This document shows positions 15,151 through 21,254 of a stretch of DNA of 23,876 bases, piece after piece (within the stretch, counting starts at the first letter, position 1; the number at the start of each line of letters is the position of its first letter). The notes under the pieces are model-generated. The model saw only the letters and a program-made list of their open reading frames with translations. It did not search any database and was not told where the DNA came from. Position numbers and translations under genes: made by a program. Source of the DNA: a virus. Where the stretch lies: positions 1 through 23,876 of the IMG/VR virus record IMGVR_UViG_3300025128_000335. One strand, written 5' to 3'.

Positions 15151-15260
15151 ATATGTAACGTTTACTCTTGTTTTTAAGTGTCAAATGCTTCCGTTGGCTA
15201 TGTTAAGTAATGTTGTTTGTATCGGCATAGTTATACCTGAAAATGCAGTGTTTATAAACC

Positions 15261-15292
15261 CCGTGGTGTACCGTGGTGTACCGTGGTGTACC
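15261..15292. repeat. Right-arm triple 10-bp tandem repeat
   Basis: CCGTGGTGTA occurs three times in perfect tandem at 15261-15270, 15271-15280 and 15281-15290, followed by CC. It places GGTGTACC at 15265, 15275 and 15285, on the same helix face. These lie about 115 bp right of the tRNA-like core. Confidence 0.8.
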
Positions 15293-15321
15293 GCCCGTTC
15301 AATGGTACGTATAGACGCCCC

Positions 15322-15558
15322 CTAAGTATCCTTTGAAATCTTCAATTCAAACAGCGCCTGCTCTACGGCTGAGGCGAACACCTGCACACGTCTAACGGCT
15401 TCGGTAGTGTTAGCCATGTGGCTAACTTCAATCGTCTCAGCGCCCAAGTCGTTAGCCGTTTCTGCTAGCGCGCGGATCCCATCCGCGGCATGGGTCAACG
15501 TGTCGGCGATCGTCCCAAGTGCGCCAACCTTGATTTGCGTAAGGTTTTTCTGCGGCAT
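15322..15558 (-). CDS. Small helical leftward protein, unknown
   Basis: This 78-residue protein is mostly helical (IADTLTHAADGIRALAETAND; TTEAVRRVQVFASAVEQALF) with few aromatic residues. I do not recognise it and see no DNA-binding helix-turn-helix. Its start faces the excisionase-like gene across a 173-bp divergent promoter region, the place where temperate phages often keep a regulator of lysogeny. The ribosome site is weak. It could be a small regulator or an accessory protein for recombination. Confidence 0.55.
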   Translation of the reverse strand: MPQKNLTQIKVGALGTIADTLTHAADGIRALAETANDLGAETIEVSHMANTTEAVRRVQVFASAVEQALFELKISKDT

Positions 15559-15671
15559 GGCTATGTATAGATAAGTAGGTAAAGAGCGAATAGTAATAAA
15601 TCAATATAGGGATTCAGAACATATACGCAACCGCTTATGTATTCATTTTGAAAAAATCAATTGCTGGATGA

Positions 15672-15720
15672 TTGCATAACGCTGTAAAGCCCTTTATAAA
15701 ACTATGCGTAAATTTCGCAT
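15672..15720 (+). promoter_or_regulatory. Candidate early promoter and operator
   Basis: TATAAA (15695-15700) is a good -10 box 17 bp after TTGCAT (15672-15677), a weak -35 box. An imperfect palindrome ATGCG-7 nt-CGCAT at 15704-15720 covers the expected transcription start, suiting a repressor operator. GGAGGG then lies just before the ATG at 15732. The TTG in the -35 box could start a longer frame but would be inside the promoter. Confidence 0.55.
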
Positions 15721-15731
15721 GGAGGGTAAGA

Positions 15732-15947
15732 ATGTTAAACGACACAACACAGCCAGCCGTTACGCTGGCGGACTTCGAACACGCGTTATCGATACAAGAG
15801 GTCGCAGACTCTCTAAGCCTGCATTACATGACGGTAAGCCGCTGGCTGCATAACGGCCAGTTAAAGGGCTACAAGGTCGGGCGTAAGTGGCATGTGCTAC
15901 CAGTCGACCTGGACGCATTTCTAAACCAGGCGGGTAACGCTCATTAA
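15732..15947 (+). CDS. Excisionase-like helix-turn-helix protein
   Basis: This 71-residue protein has the MerR-type winged-helix pattern of small excisionase or HTH_17 proteins: LSIQEVADSLSLHYMTVSRW, then LHNGQLKGYKVGRKWHVLPV and DLDAFLNQ. In this family the helix-turn-helix chooses the site and the G-R-K-W-H strand forms the wing. Excisionases direct integrase towards excision; related proteins act as regulators. The ATG has GGAGGG a few bases upstream. It is the first gene of the rightward early operon, about 580 bp from attP, which fits an excision or switch role. Confidence 0.78.
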   Translation: MLNDTTQPAVTLADFEHALSIQEVADSLSLHYMTVSRWLHNGQLKGYKVGRKWHVLPVDLDAFLNQAGNAH

Positions 15948-15972
15948 ACAAATTGCAAAAAGAGGGTAAGCG

Positions 15973-16245
15973 ATGGACACAACCACAACAAACACATACC
16001 AGCTAGATTTATTCGTTTCGAATATCGCCGACGGATCTACAGCGGCCAGCCGCATTTACCGGCTAATGAGTAACCGCGGCTGGGTAGGCCCGGACGAAAT
16101 AGAACGGGCCGCCCGCAGCGCAAAGGGCCGCCCGGTTCGTGACTATATGCGGCGGCTAAGAGACATACGCAACATGGGTTACAACGTCCAAAAGAGACGC
16201 GACCCAAACGACCCGCAGGGGTTCCAGTACCGTTTGATTAAATGA
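15973..16245 (+). CDS. Small winged-helix protein
   Basis: This 90-residue protein has a disordered threonine-rich start, then a winged-helix layout: SRIYRLMSNRGWVGPDEIER, a recognition-helix region RPVRDYMRRLRDIRNMGYNV, and a final strand GFQYRLIK. The form is typical of small phage DNA-binding proteins that use an R-x-x-x-L-R-x-x-G-Y helix. A similar pattern is inserted in the integrase. GAGGG is a good ribosome site 8 nt before the ATG. It probably regulates early genes or assists replication. Confidence 0.7.
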   Translation: MDTTTTNTYQLDLFVSNIADGSTAASRIYRLMSNRGWVGPDEIERAARSAKGRPVRDYMRRLRDIRNMGYNVQKRRDPNDPQGFQYRLIK

Positions 16246-16259
16246 AAACGTGATCGCGT

Positions 16260-16613
16260 ATGGCAAAACAGAAAAAGATTACGGACGCCGAACGCGAAGA
16301 AATCGAAAAACTACACCTACTCGGTTATAGCTACGGGAAAATAGGGCGGCACATTGGCAGAAGCAGCCAGGCCGTAATGCGGGTCATTAATGGCGAAAGC
16401 ACGAACAAAACAGACAACCGTTACTGGAAGTGTCGGGAATGCGGAAATAAATACAGCGGCGCTCAGCGCCTCATCTGTAGAAAATGCGCAGGCCGTCGGG
16501 AATCTACAAAAAGAAACCGCGACCTCGCTAAATTGGCATGGCGTAAGTGGGTTAACGGCAGCCGTACTACTGGGTTACCTGGTATCGACACACCCGAAAC
16601 TAAAAGGCTTTAA
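16260..16613 (+). CDS. Helix-turn-helix plus zinc-ribbon protein
   Basis: This 117-residue protein begins with a resolvase-type helix-turn-helix (ITDAEREEIEKLHLLGYSYG, then KIGRHIGRSSQAVMRVIN). A zinc ribbon follows with cysteines 58, 61, 73 and 76 (KCRECGNKYSGAQRLICRKC). The end is basic. The pair of domains points to DNA binding, possibly transcription control in the early operon. Another open frame, starting at 16390, overlaps the second half; the four spaced cysteines support this frame as coding. Confidence 0.72.
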   Translation: MAKQKKITDAEREEIEKLHLLGYSYGKIGRHIGRSSQAVMRVINGESTNKTDNRYWKCRECGNKYSGAQRLICRKCAGRRESTKRNRDLAKLAWRKWVNGSRTTGLPGIDTPETKRL

Positions 16614-16749
16614 CGTTTATATACCGTCGCCCGAAGGCGAAGAAATAAAAGTACCCGTCACTAACACAATAATGCAACATGCCATCAACTGGGATCAATC
16701 CGAATACCGCCGCGAGTGTTTACGAGCGGATCCCGAAACCGCCGAATAA
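16390..16749 (+). CDS. Overlapping small protein, uncertain
   Basis: This 119-residue frame overlaps the zinc-ribbon gene by 224 nt. Its last third (KGFNVYIPSPEGEEIKVPVT, then NTIMQHAIN) looks like real coding sequence and fills the gap after 16613. The first part, rich in Ala, Ser and Thr, looks like a shadow. No strong ribosome site precedes 16390. Either the two genes truly share DNA, or the real gene begins later at a start I cannot see. Confidence 0.35.
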   Translation: MAKARTKQTTVTGSVGNAEINTAALSASSVENAQAVGNLQKETATSLNWHGVSGLTAAVLLGYLVSTHPKLKGFNVYIPSPEGEEIKVPVTNTIMQHAINWDQSEYRRECLRADPETAE

Positions 16750-17131
16750 CGCCGACCAGTTAGAGCTGAAAAGATATTACAACGTTTTAATATATGCCGC
16801 CCGGTGGGAATGCGGGCAAGACATTTACACAGGACTAGCGTTAACAGACGGGCTACGCGAGTGGCAGGACACGATAGGAAGGAATCTAAAAAATGACGTT
16901 AAGTTTCAAACCGGTGCAACCAGAGAAGATCGCAGAAAGTCGGCTAAAGGTTTATCTATTCGGGGAGCCGAACACGGGGAAAACCTGGACAAGTCTAAAG
17001 CTGCCAAAGGTTCTATACCTGGACTACGAACAGGGGGCGACGAGGAAACACTACGCGCGGCGGTTAGAAGAAAACGGCGGGGCCTGGCTAGGAAGGGCAA
17101 GCGGACTAACAAACCTAACGACCCTGGTTAA
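16679..17131 (+). CDS. Small unknown protein running into the ATPase gene
   Basis: This 150-residue frame starts at ATG 16679, overlapping the end of the previous frame. Its first ~70 residues look genuine (INPNTAASVYERIPKPPNNA; YYNVLIYAARWECGQDIYTG) and are the only reasonable reading of 16750-16890. The frame then stays open for 239 nt inside the Sak4-like gene, where it is arginine- and lysine-rich and looks like a shadow. It has no good ribosome site, so coupling to the preceding frame is likely if it is translated. No family is recognised. Confidence 0.42.
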   Translation: MPSTGINPNTAASVYERIPKPPNNADQLELKRYYNVLIYAARWECGQDIYTGLALTDGLREWQDTIGRNLKNDVKFQTGATREDRRKSAKGLSIRGAEHGENLDKSKAAKGSIPGLRTGGDEETLRAAVRRKRRGLARKGKRTNKPNDPG

Positions 17132-17792
17132 GTGGCTCGAAGAACTCACCACCGAAAAGCACGATTACCAAAGCCTGGCGATAGATTCCATAACGGATCT
17201 TTACGCCGCTGAAATCCTGTACCAGGAAAAGAAGGTAGGTAACAGCTATAACGCCCACGTTGGGGCCGCCAAAAAGGTAGTTACCCGTTTGCTCGAATGG
17301 ATCAACCGCGTTGATATGAACGTGTTTTTAATTGCGCACACGAAGCGTACGACAAAACAGGACGTGAACGGGCAGGACGTTACAACGTTTGTCCCCGACT
17401 GTTTCGAAAAGGTGGAATACGATATAGACCTATGTGTACAAACGTTTCAGCAGAACGGGCGTTTCTACGGCAAGGTCTATAAATCACGCCTTGAGGAATT
17501 CCCCATAGGCGACGTGTTCGACCTGGATTATGACGAAATCGCCGCGCGTTTAGAGATATCAGGCGCACCGGCCAAACCTGTACGACTGATAACTAAAACG
17601 CAGTTAGGCAACCTTCGTAAAAAGCTAGAGGCAGTCGAGAGTAACGAAGGCGAATACCTCGACCCGCTATTACAACGGGCTGGCGTCGATGAAATAGACC
17701 AGCTAACCAGCGACCAGGCTAAAAAGGCCATCGGCTGGTTAGAGATTAAAGAGGCAGAAAAGCAAACAGAAGAAGCCGTAGCCCCATTTTAA
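16893..17792 (+). CDS. Sak4-like RecA-fold ATPase (AAA_24), recombination
   Basis: This 299-residue protein has a Walker A motif GEPNTGKT (24-31), a strand and acidic residue in LAIDSITDL (D98, Walker B), and the typical YLDYEQGATRKHY stretch between them. The later part (NVFLIAHTKRTTKQDVNGQD) completes the RecA-like core of phage nucleotide-binding proteins called AAA_24 or Sak4. Sak4 proteins anneal single strands in phage recombination and work with an SSB partner; the next gene encodes one with an SSB-like tail. AAGGA lies 10 nt before the ATG. The C-terminal ~70 residues are helical (QLGNLRKKLEAVESNEGEYL). Confidence 0.82.
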   Translation: MTLSFKPVQPEKIAESRLKVYLFGEPNTGKTWTSLKLPKVLYLDYEQGATRKHYARRLEENGGAWLGRASGLTNLTTLVKWLEELTTEKHDYQSLAIDSITDLYAAEILYQEKKVGNSYNAHVGAAKKVVTRLLEWINRVDMNVFLIAHTKRTTKQDVNGQDVTTFVPDCFEKVEYDIDLCVQTFQQNGRFYGKVYKSRLEEFPIGDVFDLDYDEIAARLEISGAPAKPVRLITKTQLGNLRKKLEAVESNEGEYLDPLLQRAGVDEIDQLTSDQAKKAIGWLEIKEAEKQTEEAVAPF

Positions 17793-17806
17793 AAAGGATT
17801 TAAAAA

Positions 17807-18238
17807 ATGGCGTTTGTATATGACCCAATTGAATTACGTAAAAACAGCATAGCGGCGGGTACATACCCGGTAACAATCACCGCGGCTGAGGAGAGCGAAA
17901 GCAATAACGGATCCAAAGCATTCGTTTTAGAAATGGAAATAGAAACCGAAACGGGCAAGGAAAATATAACGCGCTGGTTGTTTCTACCGCGAGATGGCGA
18001 GGACAAACGCTCGCACTATCTGTTAAACGAGCTATGTACCATTGCGGGCCACGATTACAGCAGCGGTAAAACAGCGGTAACCGACATTATTGGGGCTACT
18101 GGTTATGTAACGCTGGTCGAACGTACAAACGCCAGCGGCGATACGTTCACGAATCTAAAATGTTTTACCCCCCAGGAACCGGAAGCGGCTGACGGTAGCA
18201 AGCCAGACGCCGCGACCGGTTCCGATTTGCCGTTCTAG
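17807..18238 (+). CDS. DUF669-like single-strand DNA-binding protein with SSB-type tail
   Basis: This 143-residue protein starts IELRKNSIAAGTYPVTITAA, followed by SKAFVLEMEIETETGKENIT and RWLFLPRDGEDKRS, the pattern of DUF669 proteins. The core is beta-rich and OB-like. It ends SDLPF after a Pro/Glu/Asp-rich linker, like the acidic D-(D/L)-I/L-P-F tip by which SSB proteins recruit replication and repair factors. It follows the Sak4-like ATPase by 14 nt with AAGGA before the ATG, which supports a recombination pair. The large terminator at 18247-18306 follows. Confidence 0.8.
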   Translation: MAFVYDPIELRKNSIAAGTYPVTITAAEESESNNGSKAFVLEMEIETETGKENITRWLFLPRDGEDKRSHYLLNELCTIAGHDYSSGKTAVTDIIGATGYVTLVERTNASGDTFTNLKCFTPQEPEAADGSKPDAATGSDLPF

Positions 18239-18246
18239 TTTCCGTC

Positions 18247-18306
18247 GCGGGCGGCCAGAAACAGCTAGCCTGTTTCGTGTAAAGCTGGTCGCCCGCCTTT
18301 TCTTTT
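18247..18306 (+). terminator. Large nested terminator hairpin
   Basis: GCGGGCGGCCAG (18247-18258) pairs with CTGGTCGCCCGC (18285-18296), with one G-U. An inner stem GAAACAG (18258-18264) with CTGTTTC (18270-18276) sits in its loop. CTTTTCTTTT follows. It lies between the SSB-like gene and the replication gene, starting 10 nt before the latter. Confidence 0.85.
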
Positions 18307-18316
18307 AGGCCCGTCG

Positions 18317-19327
18317 ATGTCGTACGAAGGTTACATAAAGTTATACCGCCGCTCTGTATTTAGTGACGTGTTTAACGATCCCTGCCTATGGCAGCTATGG
18401 AGCTATCTTTTACTAGAGGCAAATTTTGCGGCTGGTACATTATCTAGCGGGCGTACGTTGGCCCCTGGTCAGTTGATTACCAGCCGTCAAAAGCTAGCCG
18501 ACCTGTTAGGGTGTAGCGAACACCAGGCCTACCGCCGTTTGCAACAGCTAAAAAGCCGCGGAAATATAAGCATGGCCGCCGTACCTGGTAAGGGCGGAAC
18601 GCTAATAACTATACGTAACTGGCGGCGTTTTCAGGCTGAGGAGGGGCGCACAGCAAACCCCAAAAAAGCGCACAGCAAGGGGCCGAAAAGCGCACAGCAA
18701 AAAGGGACAACAGGCGCACAGCAGGAAATCAGCGAAAACCCCTATATATATAGAAGCGAAGAACCAGACGACGACAGCACGCGCACAGCAGAAAAGGACA
18801 GCACGCGCACAGCAAACGGCCAAAAAGCGCACAGCAAACCCCCAAAAAGCGCACACAGAATAAGAATAAACAATAAGAATAAAACAATAAGAATAGCCGG
18901 TATTGAAGTTTCGCTAGATATACCGTGGACGACAGGAACGGCGGTAGACGCGTTACAGGGCTGGATTGAGTACAAGGGCAAACGATACACCCGCCAGCAG
19001 GTAGAAGCCCTGATAGCTACATGGCAGCATCTAAGCGATAACGAAATAACAGCCGCGATTAATCACAGCATCGCCAGCGGCTACAAAGCGATTTACAACG
19101 CCCCAGCCGCCGCCCGGCCTTTACCCATTGAACGGGGGCGTGTCGAGTATTTTCAGACGCCCGCCTACACTCATCTTTACCGGCAGATCAGCGAAGTCAA
19201 AAAACAACTGACAGGGGCTACAGGTAAGAACCGCCAGAAGCTATTAGCCCAGCGCGAAGCCTTGGCAGAATCAATACAGCGGCTAGAAGAACGGCACAAC
19301 AGAGGCGACGAATTAAACAGTGATTAA
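18317..19327 (+). CDS. Replication initiator-like protein with internal origin
   Basis: This 336-residue protein begins IKLYRRSVFSDVFNDPCLWQ, then LWSYLLLEANFAAG, a winged-helix start common to phage replisome organisers and DnaD-like proteins. A helix-turn-helix lies at about 53-82 (SRQKLADLLGCSEHQAYRRL). Residues ~110-185 form a low-complexity linker (KAHSK, SAQQ, RTAN) encoded by iterons. The middle (ALQGWIEYKGKRYTRQQVEA) and the C-terminal coiled coil (QISEVKKQLTGATGKNRQKL) may contact helicase or loader. By analogy with lambda O it probably binds the iterons in its own gene; no helicase or loader gene was recognised. Confidence 0.78.
   Translation: MSYEGYIKLYRRSVFSDVFNDPCLWQLWSYLLLEANFAAGTLSSGRTLAPGQLITSRQKLADLLGCSEHQAYRRLQQLKSRGNISMAAVPGKGGTLITIRNWRRFQAEEGRTANPKKAHSKGPKSAQQKGTTGAQQEISENPYIYRSEEPDDDSTRTAEKDSTRTANGQKAHSKPPKSAHRIRINNKNKTIRIAGIEVSLDIPWTTGTAVDALQGWIEYKGKRYTRQQVEALIATWQHLSDNEITAAINHSIASGYKAIYNAPAAARPLPIERGRVEYFQTPAYTHLYRQISEVKKQLTGATGKNRQKLLAQREALAESIQRLEERHNRGDELNSD
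18646..18896 (+). repeat. Putative replication origin: iterons and AT-rich element
   Basis: GCGCACAGCA occurs exactly at 18646, 18668, 18690, 18714, 18781, 18805 and 18827, with a variant GCGCACACAG at 18849. Spacing is 22, 22, 24, 67, 24, 22 and 22 bp, so two groups of four sites flank a centre holding TATATATATAG (18743-18753). The last site runs into an A/T-rich stretch (18857-18895) with AATAAGAATA-type repeats, a good unwinding element. The iterons are read in all three codon phases (RTA, AHS, AQQ), so the DNA itself is conserved. Confidence 0.85.
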
Positions 19328-19342
19328 ACCAAAGGTTAGAAA

Positions 19343-19585
19343 ATGAAATTAAGACTTATAGACCCCAAAAGCAGTTTGCGTATGCGAGTGACCAGTAACA
19401 GCCCTACGTATCTCGCGACGATCCAGGTACTAGTAAACGTGTTGGGGCTGGAGCGCGTAGGCCTGGTTAAATTCTGGCGGCACGTAATCCGGCACGCCTT
19501 TAAATTCACGCAGCCGGAGCGCGAAGGCTTACAGCTAGCGAACCGGGCAGAATCCGTACTAGATGAAATCGCGAAAAACAACTAA
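19343..19585 (+). CDS. Small unknown protein after replication gene
   Basis: I do not recognise this 80-residue protein. It is basic and mostly helical (TIQVLVNVLGLERVGLVKFW, then RHVIRHAFKFTQPEREGLQL). AAAGG lies 7-8 nt before the ATG. Its stop overlaps the next start by one base. It may serve replication or be an accessory of the early operon. Confidence 0.6.
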   Translation: MKLRLIDPKSSLRMRVTSNSPTYLATIQVLVNVLGLERVGLVKFWRHVIRHAFKFTQPEREGLQLANRAESVLDEIAKNN

Positions 19586-19803
19586 TGAGCGAACGCGACC
19601 CAACAAACCCCAGTTACTACACCAAAGGCATAGAGCCTATCGACTACGCAGACAGTCACGCGTTTAACCTGTACCAGCACAACGTACTTAAATACGTTAC
19701 GCGGTACCGTGAGAAAAACGGCGTAGAGGATTTAAAGAAAGCCCGCTGGTATCTGGATCGACTGATTAAAAACGAAGGAATGGCACAGCATGACGGAAGC
19801 TAA
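19585..19803 (+). CDS. DUF3310 protein
   Basis: This 72-residue protein has the DUF3310 signature: PSYYTKGIEPIDYADSHAFN followed by QHNVLKYVTRYREKNGVEDL and KKARWYLDRLI. Such proteins are frequent in phage early regions and are sometimes labelled as nucleotide kinase related, but their function is not established. The start overlaps the previous stop by one base, and the end overlaps the next gene by 14 nt. Confidence 0.85.
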   Translation: MSERDPTNPSYYTKGIEPIDYADSHAFNLYQHNVLKYVTRYREKNGVEDLKKARWYLDRLIKNEGMAQHDGS

Positions 19804-20005
19804 AAACGTAGTTATAGAAATTAGCGATTACGCGGCACAGTTAACCGCGTACCGACTGGAAAACACCGTTGAGTTATTGCGGGAGTTAATCGAGTACACC
19901 GATAGCCAGGTGTTACAGGTAGTGATACAAACAGCGGCCCGAACGGTAGACACAGTGCGGGCAGACTTCGATAACTGGATTCACGAACCAGAGGGGTGTA
20001 GTTGA
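19790..20005 (+). CDS. Small helical protein, unknown
   Basis: This 71-residue acidic, helical protein (VVIEISDYAAQLTAYRLENT, VELLRELIEYTDSQVLQVV) is not recognised. It starts 14 nt inside the DUF3310 gene and ends TGATG, overlapping a tiny membrane-protein gene. The tight overlaps support it as a real member of the operon. Confidence 0.6.
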   Translation: MTEAKNVVIEISDYAAQLTAYRLENTVELLRELIEYTDSQVLQVVIQTAARTVDTVRADFDNWIHEPEGCS

Positions 20006-20175
20006 TGATTGTAATACCTATAAGCCCAGAACCGCGTCATAAGCCTGAATTACTGGCAATGACAATAATAATACTAATGCCCATACCGCGGGTGCTGTTC
20101 CTCATGGCGTTTGTTTTTGTCGCATTCTCGGCCAACGTATTTAGGAGCATTTTCAGACGTGATAACAGTAGGTGA
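20005..20175 (+). CDS. Tiny membrane protein
   Basis: This 56-residue frame (start MIVIPISPEPRHKPEL) runs from the ATG of TGATG to TGA 20173-20175. It has a hydrophobic stretch LLAMTIIILMPIPRVLFLM, extended by AFVFVAFSANVF, and ends basic (RSIFRRDNSR). One or two membrane passes are possible. It overlaps the methyltransferase start by 17 nt. Its coupled start and clean hydrophobic profile support it; function unknown. Confidence 0.55.
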   Translation: MIVIPISPEPRHKPELLAMTIIILMPIPRVLFLMAFVFVAFSANVFRSIFRRDNSR

Positions 20176-20923
20176 ATTATTTGCCGGAATCGGTGGTATA
20201 GGTCTGGGTCTGGAGATGACCGGCGGGTTCGAGGTGAAATGGCAAGTTGAACGCGATCCATACGCTACACGGGTGTTAGAAAAGAATTGGCCTGATGTAA
20301 AACGGTGGGATGACGTTACGACATTTCCACCGACAGAATCTGACGTATGGAACGTTGACTTAATCGCCGGTGGGTTTCCGTGCCAGGACATATCTTTTGC
20401 TGGCAAGGGTGCAGGATTAAAAGGGGAAAGAAGTGGACTGTTTTACGAAGTTGTGCGAATTGCAGAGAGACTTAGACCGAGATACTTGCTACTGGAAAAC
20501 GTCGCAGCGCTCGTTGTTCGGGGAATGGGCCACGTTCTCGGAGCGCTGGCCCAGGTCGGGTATGACTGTGAATGGCACTGCATACCGGCTGCCGCCCTTG
20601 GTGCCCCTCACAGACGTGACAGAGTATTCATTTTGGCCTACGCCGCGGGCGAGCGAATACAAGGACTGCGGGCCACTGGGCAGCAAGTCATATCGCCACA
20701 TGTTAGCCCGTCGTTATCTCTGCGCGAAAGCTCAGGAAGCAGACAACATTTCTGGAAAGTTGAACCCGAATTGGGTCGAGTGGTTAATGGGGTTTCCATC
20801 GGGGTGGACAGAGCTAAACGAATCAAAGCATTAGGTAACGCGGTAGTTCCGCAAGTGGCGCAATTTATAGGCGAGCAAATTTTAAGGGTACATAATGGGC
20901 CGGATGTCACGAACCAAAGGTAA
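20159..20923 (+). CDS. DNA (cytosine-5) methyltransferase
   Basis: This 254-residue protein transfers a methyl group from S-adenosylmethionine to cytosine C5 in DNA. Motif I is ELFAGIGGIGLGLE (6-19), motif IV has the catalytic Cys75 in GGFPCQDIS (71-79), motif VI is LLENVAA (111-117), motif VIII is RRDRVFILA (152-160), and the final helix motif is RIKALGNAVVP (221-231). It is short because the target-recognition part between VIII and IX is only about 60 residues. GTG 20159 puts motif I near the N-terminus, with AGGAG 11 nt upstream; an in-frame TTG at 20111 is inside the preceding gene. No cognate restriction enzyme was seen, so self-protection from host restriction is likely. A second frame overlaps its second half. 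Confidence 0.9.
   Translation: MITVGELFAGIGGIGLGLEMTGGFEVKWQVERDPYATRVLEKNWPDVKRWDDVTTFPPTESDVWNVDLIAGGFPCQDISFAGKGAGLKGERSGLFYEVVRIAERLRPRYLLLENVAALVVRGMGHVLGALAQVGYDCEWHCIPAAALGAPHRRDRVFILAYAAGERIQGLRATGQQVISPHVSPSLSLRESSGSRQHFWKVEPELGRVVNGVSIGVDRAKRIKALGNAVVPQVAQFIGEQILRVHNGPDVTNQR
20433..20834 (+). CDS. Protein encoded inside the methyltransferase gene (overlapping frame)
   Basis: This 133-residue frame lies wholly inside the methyltransferase, shifted +1. It starts at GTG 20433 with AAGGGGA about 6 nt upstream. It has features of a real phage protein: CYWKTSQRSLFGEWATFSER and WPRSGMTVNGTAYRLPPLVP, then FWPTPRASEYKD, and near the end LNPNWVEWLMGFPSGWTEL. I associate this order (S-L-F-G, W-P-R-S-G-M, W-P-T-P, W-V-E-W-L-M-G-F-P) with small phage proteins annotated beside or as methyltransferase parts. 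Its function is unknown; a protein partner of the methyltransferase is one inference. It could instead be a frozen shadow of a conserved gene. Confidence 0.6.
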   Translation: MDCFTKLCELQRDLDRDTCYWKTSQRSLFGEWATFSERWPRSGMTVNGTAYRLPPLVPLTDVTEYSFWPTPRASEYKDCGPLGSKSYRHMLARRYLCAKAQEADNISGKLNPNWVEWLMGFPSGWTELNESKH

Positions 20924-21254
20924 AGTAGGCGAACGGGAACTAAGCCGGGTACTTCGTAAACTGTACCCCCAACTGAAGGACCAAATTCGGCGCGGCCAGC
21001 AGTACAACGGGGCCGACGGTAGCGCGGACGTTATCGGGATCCCTGGTTTACATATCGAATGTAAACGCACCGAAAAACTAAACCTCTACAAAGCGTTAGA
21101 TCAGGCGGAGGACGACTGCCCTAAAGACCAAATACCGGTAGTTGCGCATCGTCGCAATCTCCAGCCCTGGGTGTTAATATTACCGCTGGACAAATTAACA
21201 GAATTCGTACGGGTGCTGGCACAACAGGAAACCGGCGAATATGACAACGTTTAA
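20895..21254 (+). CDS. PD-(D/E)XK nuclease, Holliday-junction-resolvase-like
   Basis: This 119-residue protein has the nuclease layout: KGKVGERELSRVL (E13), then RRGQQYNGADGSADVIGIPG (D45), then LHIECKRTEKL (E55, K57). These residues fit the D-E-x-K active site of the archaeal-type Hjc or phage resolvase group. It would cut branched DNA made in replication and recombination, in keeping with the Sak4-like gene upstream. It overlaps the methyltransferase end by 29 nt and has AAGGG before the ATG. Confidence 0.82.
   Translation: MGRMSRTKGKVGERELSRVLRKLYPQLKDQIRRGQQYNGADGSADVIGIPGLHIECKRTEKLNLYKALDQAEDDCPKDQIPVVAHRRNLQPWVLILPLDKLTEFVRVLAQQETGEYDNV

Noticed and set aside
15261-15292. CRISPR array or tandem-repeat satellite
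   Set aside because: Repeats are only 10 bp with no spacers, and the octamer recurs on the other side of the tRNA-like core, which points to binding sites.
18602-18990. Leftward frames rich in Cys, Phe and Leu over the iterons
   Set aside because: They are reverse-strand products of the repeated GCGCACAGCA motif inside a well-supported gene and have no ribosome sites.
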